A stretch of 53,723 bases of DNA from Phycisphaerales bacterium. Lineage in GTDB: Bacteria > Planctomycetota > Phycisphaerae > Phycisphaerales > UBA1924. The stretch lies in contig JAIEOW010000063.1 of the NCBI GenBank assembly GCA_019750095.1, positions 1-53,723 of the forward strand. The letters are read 5' to 3'. Of this stretch, positions 24,713 to 31,782 are shown piece after piece. Made by a program: the position numbers and the translations under genes. The notes beneath the pieces were generated by a model. It made no database searches, was not told the origin of the DNA, and worked only from the letters and a program-made list of their open reading frames with translations. The first letter of the stretch is position 1. Every line of letters begins with the position of its first letter.

Positions 24713-26104
24713 TCAGACGATCATGCCCGCCGCCACCGTGTTATTGGTCTGCTCATCGATCAGGATGAACGCCCCGGTGCCTCGGCAGATGCGATACGCG
24801 TCGCAGGCGATCTCTTGACCGAGGCGGATGGTGACCTGCCCGATCTCGTTGAGCGCGAGCGTGGGCGGGGCGGCAACACGCTGCAGCGTGGTCATGTCGA
24901 GTCGGTGCTGGATCGTCTTCACCACGCCCGTGATGGTTCGTGCGGTGTGCTTGACTAGCAAGCGTTTGCCGGGGGTGAGGGGCTGAGGCGACATCCAGAC
25001 CAGCGTTGCTTCCAGCGTGCCCGCGACACGCGGCGGATTCGGCGCGTTTTCCGGCACCAGAAGCTCGCCGCGCGTCAGATCGAGATCATCCGCGAGCTCG
25101 ATCGCTATGGATTGCGGGGCGCGTGCCGCGGGGAGGGACTCGGTGCCGACGTGCATGCGAGTGATCCGCGAACGCAGGCCGCTGGGCATCGCGGTGATGG
25201 AATCGCCCACGCGCAGCGAGCCGGAGGCGATCTGTCCCGCGTAGCCGCGATAGTCGTGGTGCTGCGAGGTCTGGGGCCGGATGATGTACTGCACGCAGAA
25301 GCGCGAGAGCGTGCCCTCGTCCGCCGCGTGATCGGGAAGAGATTCCAGATGCGAGAGCAGCGTGGGGCCGCCGCCTTCGGCGTGCCAGGGCATCGCACTC
25401 GAACCTGCGGCGACGTGATCGCCCCGCAGCGCGGAGATCGGAATAAAGGTGGTCTCGGCCCGAGCGGCGAGTGGTCCGGAGCCGTCGGGCTCGGTGGCCA
25501 AAGCGAAACGCGTGAAGTCTTCGCGCACGCGCTCGAACTGTGCCCGATCAAACCCGATCAGGTCCATCTTGTTCACGCAGACGATCAGGTGGCGCACGCC
25601 CAGCAGCACGGCGATGCACGCGTGCCGGCGCGTCTGCTCGACCACGCCCTGGCGCACATCGACGAGGATGATCGCCGCGTCGGCCGTGCTCGCGGCGGTG
25701 GCCATATTGCGGGTGTACTGCACGTGCCCGGGCGTGTCGCCCAGGATGAACCGCCTGCGCGGCGTGGAGAACGATCGATACGCGACGTCGATCGTGATGC
25801 CCTGTTCACGCTCGGCACGCAGGCCGTCGGTGATCAGTGCAAGATCAAGCGTCGACCCGCCACGGGCCTTGCTGGTGCGATCGATCGCCTCGAGCGTGTC
25901 TCGGCGGAGCTGCTTGGTGTCCAGCAGCAAGCGCCCGATGAGTGTGGATTTGCCGTCGTCGACCGAGCCGCAGGTGATGAGCCGGAGGATGCCGAGGTCT
26001 TCACCGCGAGCGAAAGAGCAACTCATGCTTTGGGCGTCGATCACGACGGGTCTGTTCGGCAAAGCGGGCGAGTGCTGATCGATCGGCGAGGAAGTGGGGG
26101 GCAT
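24713..26104 (-). CDS. cysN: sulfate adenylyltransferase subunit 1 (GTPase)
   Basis: A 463-residue EF-Tu-like GTPase. With CysD it makes adenosine 5'-phosphosulfate from ATP and sulfate, using GTP hydrolysis. The G1 loop GSVDDGKST is at 46-54, DTPGH at 123-127 and NKMD at 178-181, followed by EF-Tu-like beta-barrel domains. No APS kinase (CysC) domain is fused at the C-terminus. The first 30 residues are an extra low-homology leader. The ATG overlaps the cysD stop by one base (TGATG). Confidence 0.93.
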   Translation of the reverse strand: MPPTSSPIDQHSPALPNRPVVIDAQSMSCSFARGEDLGILRLITCGSVDDGKSTLIGRLLLDTKQLRRDTLEAIDRTSKARGGSTLDLALITDGLRAEREQGITIDVAYRSFSTPRRRFILGDTPGHVQYTRNMATAASTADAAIILVDVRQGVVEQTRRHACIAVLLGVRHLIVCVNKMDLIGFDRAQFERVREDFTRFALATEPDGSGPLAARAETTFIPISALRGDHVAAGSSAMPWHAEGGGPTLLSHLESLPDHAADEGTLSRFCVQYIIRPQTSQHHDYRGYAGQIASGSLRVGDSITAMPSGLRSRITRMHVGTESLPAARAPQSIAIELADDLDLTRGELLVPENAPNPPRVAGTLEATLVWMSPQPLTPGKRLLVKHTARTITGVVKTIQHRLDMTTLQRVAAPPTLALNEIGQVTIRLGQEIACDAYRICRGTGAFILIDEQTNNTVAAGMIV

Positions 26105-27081
26105 CAGAAGTAGCCCTCCTTCTTGCGGTCTTCCATCGCAGCTTCGCTAAACGTGTCGTCCAGTCGGGCACCGCGCTCGCTGATGGGCGACGCGATGATG
26201 TCGGCGATGATGTCCTGGGGCGAGGTGCCAGGCGTGTCGACACCCGCGGTGCACGTCATGTCTCCCACGGTGCGGAAGCGGACGGTGCGCGTCTCCACCC
26301 GTTCCCCAGCGCGGGCCGGGAAGAAATCCGACACCGGGCAGATGCGACCGGCGCGGATGACGATCGGACGCTCGTGCGAGTAGTAGATGCTCGGCACGCC
26401 GATCCGCTCGCGCTCGATGTACTCCCACACGTCGATCTCGGTCCAGTTGGAGATCGGGAACACGCGGATGTGCTCACCTTCGTCGCTGGCAAGCGTCGAA
26501 CGCTTGATCCGCGCGTTGTACAGATTCCACAGTTCTGGACGCTGGTTGCGCGGATCCCACTGGCCCATGGCGTTGCGAAACGAGAAGATGCGCTCCTTGG
26601 CCCGGGCTTTCTCTTCATCTCGGCGTGCGCCGCCAAAGAGCGCGTCGAAGCGGTGCTCGCGGATCGCTTCCAGTAATGTCGGGATCTGTGCCAGGTTGCG
26701 ACTCGGGGTCGCGCCGCTTGTGTCTGGTTCTTCAAGCACAAGCCCGCGGCGGATGGCGTCTTCGACGTGGCCAACGACCAGACGCAAGCCCAGCCGTGTG
26801 ACCATCTCGTCGCGGTACGCGATCACTTCGGGAAAGTTGTGACCCGTGTCCACGTGCAAAAGCGGGAACGGCGGCGGCGCGGGATAGAACGCCTTGCACG
26901 CAAGATGCACCATCACGATCGAGTCTTTGCCGCCGGAGAACAGCAGTGCGGGCCGCTCAAACTCCGCCGCAACCTCGCGGATGATGTGCAGCGATTCCGC
27001 TTCCAGCGCGGCCAGATGAGGCAGGGGCGGCAGCGTTCCGCTTGCCAAGCCCGCCGGTGTTGTCGGTACTGGAGAGGACAT
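26104..27081 (-). CDS. cysD: sulfate adenylyltransferase subunit 2
   Basis: A 325-residue N-type ATP pyrophosphatase, the catalytic subunit of ATP sulfurylase. The pyrophosphate loop SGGKDS is at 49-54, followed by LLHVDTGHNFPEV, GGARRDEEKARAKER and the C-terminal DDTFSEAAMEDRKKEGYF, all typical. A short Pro-rich N-terminal extension precedes the homologous part. The start lies 3 nt after the prfB stop, and the gene overlaps cysN by one base, so prfB-cysD-cysN form one compact unit. Confidence 0.93.
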   Translation of the reverse strand: MSSPVPTTPAGLASGTLPPLPHLAALEAESLHIIREVAAEFERPALLFSGGKDSIVMVHLACKAFYPAPPPFPLLHVDTGHNFPEVIAYRDEMVTRLGLRLVVGHVEDAIRRGLVLEEPDTSGATPSRNLAQIPTLLEAIREHRFDALFGGARRDEEKARAKERIFSFRNAMGQWDPRNQRPELWNLYNARIKRSTLASDEGEHIRVFPISNWTEIDVWEYIERERIGVPSIYYSHERPIVIRAGRICPVSDFFPARAGERVETRTVRFRTVGDMTCTAGVDTPGTSPQDIIADIIASPISERGARLDDTFSEAAMEDRKKEGYF

Positions 27082-27084
27082 GCG

Positions 27085-28231
27085 TCATGCTCGGACCGGC
27101 TCGGTCTTCTCCTTGCGCCGCCGCTTCAACTCGGAATCGATGAACGGCTGCAACTCGCCGCGCAGCACGGCCTCATAGTCCCGATCCTCGTACCCCGTGC
27201 GATGGTCCTTCACGCGCGAGTCGTAGAAGACGTATGAGCGGATCTGACTCCCCCAGCCGATGTCCATCGCGCCGCCGGTCGCCGCGGTGAGTTCCTTCGC
27301 CCGCTTTTCTTCCTCGATCTGCTCGAGCTTGGCCATGAGCACGCTGAGGGCCTGCTTCTTGTTCTGCGGCTGGTCGCGATAGGTGCTCGCGGTCACCTGA
27401 ATGCCGGTGGGCTTGTGGGTGATGCGGATCGCCGAGGCGACCTTGTTGACGTTCTGTCCGCCGGGGCCGCTGGCGCGGACGAAGGCGACGACTTCGATGT
27501 CCTTGTCGGGAATCTCGACCTTGCTCTCGTCAAACTCCGGGATCACGTCGACGGTGGCGAACGACGTCTGCCGCTTTCCTTCGGCGTTGAATGGCGACAC
27601 GCGTGCCAGCCGATGCGTGCCACGCTCACAGTTGAGGTAGCCGAACGCGAACGGCCCCTTGACATGAATCGTCACCGAGTCGATGCCGACCTCGGCCCCA
27701 TAGATCATCGAGACCTCTTCCATCGCAAAGCCCATCTTCTCGCAGTAGAAGATGTACATGCGATAGAGCATCTCGACCCAGTCGTTGGCCTCTTTGCCGC
27801 CCGGCCCGGCCTGGATGGTCAGGAAGCAGTGCCGCGCATCGTGCTTGCCGGAGAGCAATGACTGCATCTCGACCTTGTCCATGCGCCCGGTGATGCCCTT
27901 TTCCGGCTCCCCGTACATGGAATAGAGCTTCGCGTCGGCCTCGGCGAGCAGGTCCTGATCGCCGACCTCTTTGGCCATCTGGTACCCCAGCTTGGCATCC
28001 TCGAAGTCCGCGATGACACCCTTCAGCGGCTCAAACTGGGCCTTCAACCCCTTGAGCTCCGAGACGATCTTCTGGGCCTGACTCTGATTGTTCCAGAAAT
28101 CCGCCCCCTCCATCCGAGCTTCGAGCGCGGCGATGTCCTTGAGCTTCTGCTCGTAGTTAAAGAGAGTCGCGGATCGTCAAAATCCGCGCCTCGAGGTCGT
28201 TGATGATGGGTTGGTGGGCGTGATAGTGCAT
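27085..28231 (-). CDS. prfB: peptide chain release factor 2, with programmed +1 frameshift
   Basis: The RF2 gene. The main frame (27085-28158) contains the RF2-specific SPF tripeptide in LARVSPFNAEG and the catalytic GGQ in GPGGQNVNKV. The start is upstream in another frame: ATG at 28231, 24 codons (MHYHAHQPIINDLEARILTI then RDSL), then an in-frame UAA as codon 25. At CTT-TAA-C a +1 shift continues as NYEQKLKDIAAL into the main frame and gives about 381 residues, close to the family length. The layout matches the E. coli prfB autoregulatory frameshift, but with UAA instead of UGA and no visible Shine-Dalgarno-like stimulator before the slip site. It is followed by cysD after 3 nt. Confidence 0.88.
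28156..28162 (-). promoter_or_regulatory. prfB +1 frameshift site CTTTAAC
   Basis: On the minus strand the slip codon CTT is at 28162-28160, the stop TAA at 28159-28157, and the following C at 28156. After slippage the next codon is AAC (28158-28156). The usual stop is TGA. No AGGGGG-like element lies 3 nt upstream; the preceding bases are CGATCCGCGACT. Confidence 0.8.
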
Positions 28232-28397
28232 GATGTTTGGGGTCCGAACGGTGAACCGAATCTAGACCCGGAGTGTAGACCTGAAAGCCGCCTCGGTTCG
28301 TCTGGCAGATTCTGTCACCATGATGCGGCGGAAAGCGGTTTCGGCGGCGTTGTGACTATGGCCGCTATTCATCGATTCGAACCATCGGAGTACATCC

Positions 28398-29573
28398 ATG
28401 TCCAACCAGGATCGCCACTTGCTCAAACTCGCGTCATGCCTAGCGATTGCTGTTCTTGCCAACGCGTCGATCGTCGGCGCATCGTCGGAGCAGCCGTCGT
28501 CGAATGGCGACGGCCAGCCCGATGCGATGCAGTCGCGGTCAAAGGCCCCGGCCGTTGTCCCGCGCCCGGGTCCTGGCGCGTTCCCCACCCAAACCGTACA
28601 GCGCGGCGATGGGCAGGAGTCGCTGATCATCGATCTGGACTTTGCCGGAGGCACGATCGCCCAGTACATCACGGCGGTACAGGAATCCACCGGTCGCCCC
28701 TTCAACGTAATCACTTCGCCGGAAGTCGCGGCGATGCGCCTCGGCCCCGTGCGATTGCGCTCGGCATCCAGCACGGTGGTGGTCGAGGCGATCGTCGCCG
28801 CCCTCGTCGATCGCGACGAGCGCGTGCAGTTGCGAACCCAGTCGCTCGCGCACGGCGGCGCGGAGAGCTACACCATCCGAGCCGAGCGTCTTCCGGCCAT
28901 GGCCTTTCCGGGTCAGCCGGCGATGCTTCGCAGCGATCGTGCCGATCTGGTCGGAACCTATTCCATCGCGACGCTCGTGAATCCGCCCGCCGACGATCTT
29001 GAAGCCAAGCGTCTGCCGCAAGATGATGTGACCAAGGCGATCGAGGCGGTACTGAGACTGGTGGCATCGCCAACCCCGCCGAAGATTCTCATTCATCCCG
29101 AAACGAGCTTGCTGGTGGTGCAGGGCACGGGCGAACACCTGAATCTTGCCGAGGGCGTGATCAAGCAGTTAAAGGATGACCTGAACTTGACGCGAGAGGC
29201 CGATCGAGTGGTGCGGGATCAGGCCGAGCGCGAGAGGCAGTTCGAGAAGTCGCGAGCCGATCAGGTGAGCAGGTTCGAAGACGAGCACAGAACAGCGATG
29301 CGACTCGTCGTGACCATCCGAGACCGCATCAGCAAGCTCCAAGCCGATTCCAAGGGCGATGCGCCCGAAGCTAAGCAGGCGCTCGCTGAGGCGGTGGAAG
29401 AACTGAGCCGTGTGAATCGAGAGAAGGAGCAGGTTGAACAGCAACTCAGAGCTTTCCGACTCGGCCAGTTCAACAATGTGGCCGACCTGAACATGCTGAG
29501 CAATGAAGTTGCTCGACTTCGCCGCGAGTTCGAGGCCTTCAAAGCCCAGCGAGCACCCGCCACAGCCAAGTGA
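28398..29573 (+). CDS. exported coiled-coil protein with secretin N-domain-like region
   Basis: A 391-residue protein of unknown function. The N-terminus (LLKLASCLAIAVLANASIVG) is signal-like. Residues about 75-135 (LIIDLDFAGGTIAQYI, STGRPFNVI, VRLRSASSTVVVEAIVAAL) and 230-255 (LLVVQGTGEHLNLAEGVIKQL) resemble secretin/STN N-domain folds. Residues about 260-385 are a strong predicted coiled coil, highly charged with heptad character. The ATG at 28398 has GGAG upstream. It is followed within 6 nt by an ECF sigma factor gene, so the three genes to 30748 are probably one operon. Confidence 0.75.
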   Translation: MSNQDRHLLKLASCLAIAVLANASIVGASSEQPSSNGDGQPDAMQSRSKAPAVVPRPGPGAFPTQTVQRGDGQESLIIDLDFAGGTIAQYITAVQESTGRPFNVITSPEVAAMRLGPVRLRSASSTVVVEAIVAALVDRDERVQLRTQSLAHGGAESYTIRAERLPAMAFPGQPAMLRSDRADLVGTYSIATLVNPPADDLEAKRLPQDDVTKAIEAVLRLVASPTPPKILIHPETSLLVVQGTGEHLNLAEGVIKQLKDDLNLTREADRVVRDQAERERQFEKSRADQVSRFEDEHRTAMRLVVTIRDRISKLQADSKGDAPEAKQALAEAVEELSRVNREKEQVEQQLRAFRLGQFNNVADLNMLSNEVARLRREFEAFKAQRAPATAK

Positions 29574-29579
29574 TCGCGA

Positions 29580-30215
29580 TTGTCCATTGTGCCCATTCTC
29601 CGCATCCTTCCCGATGCCCCGGAGCCACTCTTGTCCGACGCGCCGGACGCCCGCGAAGAAGTTATCGCGATCAGCGAAGCCGATGCTCTGCGCCACTCCC
29701 GGGGCATCCGCCGCCAAGACCCCGCGGCGATCACCGAGTTCTATGAACAGTGGTTCGACTGGTCCCTCGCCACGGCTCGTGCCCTCACCAGAAAAGACGA
29801 GTCCTTCTGCCTCGACGTCGTGCAAGACACCATGCTCCGCGTGATCCGCGCCATTCCCGAGATCGACTCCGCCGCGGCGATGCGCTGCTGGCTCTCGCGC
29901 ACCATCTGCAACCTCGCGATCGACCGCATCCGCCGCGACGACCGTCGATCCATCCGCGAGCGACATGCCGAGAATCCGTCTGCACCACCGGTCTCGTCGG
30001 ATCATCTGGCTCAGGCCGAGACGCTCGCCTGGCTGAACGCGCGGCTGGTTGAGCTCGACGCCGAGGACGCCGCGCTGCTTCGCCACCGCTTCGCCCATGA
30101 TCGCACGGTTCGGTCCATCGCCGACGCGTCCGGTCGCACCGAAGACGCGACCCACGGCCGGATCCGCCGCATCCTCCACGCGCTGCGCCTCAAGGGAAAG
30201 GAGCTCGACCCATGA
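29580..30215 (+). CDS. ECF-type RNA polymerase sigma factor
   Basis: A 211-residue sigma-70 family factor. Region 2 is visible around FYEQWFDWSLATARAL, FCLDVVQDTMLRVIRAI and MRCWLSRTICNLAIDRIRR. Region 4 lies around LDAEDAALLRHRFAHDRT and DASGRTEDATHGRIRRIL. The first about 35 residues are non-conserved. The start is a TTG at 29580; a GTG at 29589 is equally possible, and neither has a clear ribosome-binding site. The stop overlaps the next gene by ATGA, which points to a functional partner. Confidence 0.8.
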   Translation: MSIVPILRILPDAPEPLLSDAPDAREEVIAISEADALRHSRGIRRQDPAAITEFYEQWFDWSLATARALTRKDESFCLDVVQDTMLRVIRAIPEIDSAAAMRCWLSRTICNLAIDRIRRDDRRSIRERHAENPSAPPVSSDHLAQAETLAWLNARLVELDAEDAALLRHRFAHDRTVRSIADASGRTEDATHGRIRRILHALRLKGKELDP

Positions 30216-30748
30216 CCCCGCGCGATTCACAGCAGAACGATCGCCGCGCCGCCATCCTCGCGCTCATGCTGAAAGAAGCCGCAGCGATCCGCCGAACGCG
30301 CATCCTGCGGCGCACTCTGGCCATCGCCGCGGTGCTGCTGCTCGCATTCGCAACAACGATTCTCGTGATCGCTTGGCCCACGCGACCAACCGGGCCTGCC
30401 CCAAAGAACATCACGAGCGACAAGAACCACACGCCGGCAGATCCCGTCCCCCCAGCCGGCCCCGCACCCGCTCCAGAACAAACAATCGCACACCAGCCAT
30501 CGTTCATCCGGATGCTCATCGACCCGAACGAACCGACATCCGTTCGCACGCTCTCCGAAGCAAACACGGCCCACTCGCGCCCGCTGATCGACTCCGGCAG
30601 CGCATCGCTCGTGCGCGTCATCACCGACGACGAACTGCTCGACGTTCTGCGCGACAGCGGCCAGTGCGCCTCGATCGTCCGCATCGCCCAGCAAACCACG
30701 CTCGTCTTCCGCGATTGTGCCGGCGAGCCCTCTACGCAGATGCGCTGA
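30212..30748 (+). CDS. single-pass membrane protein, putative sigma factor partner
   Basis: A 178-residue protein. A cytoplasmic basic N-terminus (about 30 residues) leads to one membrane segment (TLAIAAVLLLAFATTILVIAW). A Pro-rich linker and a small outer domain ending DDELLDVLRDSGQCASIVRI follow. It has no zinc anti-sigma motif. Because it is translationally coupled (ATGA) to the ECF sigma gene, an anti-sigma or sensor role is plausible but inferred only from position. Confidence 0.7.
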   Translation: MTPRDSQQNDRRAAILALMLKEAAAIRRTRILRRTLAIAAVLLLAFATTILVIAWPTRPTGPAPKNITSDKNHTPADPVPPAGPAPAPEQTIAHQPSFIRMLIDPNEPTSVRTLSEANTAHSRPLIDSGSASLVRVITDDELLDVLRDSGQCASIVRIAQQTTLVFRDCAGEPSTQMR

Positions 30749-30769
30749 CCGCCCGTTCTATCGCAAGCG

Positions 30770-31699
30770 CTACGCCTCGATATCCCGCCCCGCCGCGATG
30801 CCCTCTTTCAGCACCCGCAAGAGCCGCCGCGCCACCGGCCCCGGTTGCCCATCGCCCACCATCCGGCCGTTCATCGCCACCACGCTTGACACATACGTCG
30901 TGGTCCCCAGCAGCATGATCTCGCTGGCCAGTTCCAGTTCTTCCGCAAGCACGCGCCGCTGCACGATCTCCGGCGCCCACGACACTACCAGGTCACGCGT
31001 CACGCCCGCGAGCATCGGCGCACTTTCGAGCGAGGGCGTCACCACCTCCGTCCCGCCATCACCCTTTGGCAACGCCAGCACCACGTTCGTCGCCAGCCCT
31101 TCGCTCACCACGCCGCCGTGCATCGCATCGCCCGCTCCGCCCCCATCGGCATGACGAATCAGGATCGCTTCATCCGCCCCATGCTCGGCGGCCAGCTTCG
31201 CCGCCCAAACATTGCCCATCAGCGAAATCGACTTCAGCCACCCAAGCTCCCATCGCACATCGCGACATGTGATCACCTTCTTCGCCGGCGGCTCAACGAT
31301 GGTCTCCATCCCCGGCCTCGGCTCGGCATACGCAAAAACCGTCGGCGTCACGCCCTTTCCCGGCACGCGCGATCGCACCGGGTCATGCTCCCCCGGCACC
31401 CCGCCCGTCACGTGCCAGTACACAAACGCATCGGTCAGCCCGCTGGCACTCAACAGCTCGTCGGTCGCACCTTCAAAGACGCGAGCATCCACGTCGATCT
31501 TCGTCGCATCCAGCCCAAGCTGCATCCGTCGAACATGCCTCTTCAGCCCGACGATCCGCGCCCGTGCACGCCCGCTGTCGTCGGCGGGTATCGCCCGCAG
31601 CCCTTCATACACCCCGTCGCCGAGAATGAACCCGCGATCAAAGCAGTCAATCAGCGCCTCACGCCGCGGCAACACGCGCCCGTTCAAATACACAAGCAT
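30770..31699 (-). CDS. aminotransferase class IV
   Basis: A 309-residue PLP enzyme of fold type IV (branched-chain aminotransferase, D-amino-acid aminotransferase or 4-amino-4-deoxychorismate lyase group). It begins MLVYLNGRVLPRREALI, and RGFILGDGVYEGLRA is the family substrate-side motif. The PLP lysine is in LGWLKSISLMGNV. The Glu region VVSEGLATNVVLAL and PMLAGVTRDLVV follow. The exact specificity cannot be fixed. The ATG at 31699 gives the family N-terminus; the frame extends upstream through repetitive sequence. Confidence 0.87.
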   Translation of the reverse strand: MLVYLNGRVLPRREALIDCFDRGFILGDGVYEGLRAIPADDSGRARARIVGLKRHVRRMQLGLDATKIDVDARVFEGATDELLSASGLTDAFVYWHVTGGVPGEHDPVRSRVPGKGVTPTVFAYAEPRPGMETIVEPPAKKVITCRDVRWELGWLKSISLMGNVWAAKLAAEHGADEAILIRHADGGGAGDAMHGGVVSEGLATNVVLALPKGDGGTEVVTPSLESAPMLAGVTRDLVVSWAPEIVQRRVLAEELELASEIMLLGTTTYVSSVVAMNGRMVGDGQPGPVARRLLRVLKEGIAAGRDIEA

Positions 31700-31747
31700 G
31701 CCCCGAGCATAACCACATCCCGACACCCAGTGTTCGCCTCTTAGAAA

Positions 31748-31780
31748 CCCGATTCCCGATTCCCGATTGGCGATTCCCGC
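31748..31780 (+). repeat. heptanucleotide tandem repeat (CCCGATT)
   Basis: Units CCCGATT, CCCGATT, CCCGATT, GGCGATT and a partial CCCG, with an exact 7-nt period, end 2 nt before the priA stop codon. They lie between priA and the aminotransferase gene on the minus strand. Confidence 0.8.
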
Positions 31781-31782
31781 GA

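Noticed and set aside
28113..28231. prfB as a pseudogene or sequencing error because of the frame break
   Set aside because: The break is exactly at a CTT-stop-C site after 24 codons, the normal prfB layout, and both frames continue RF2-like sequence.
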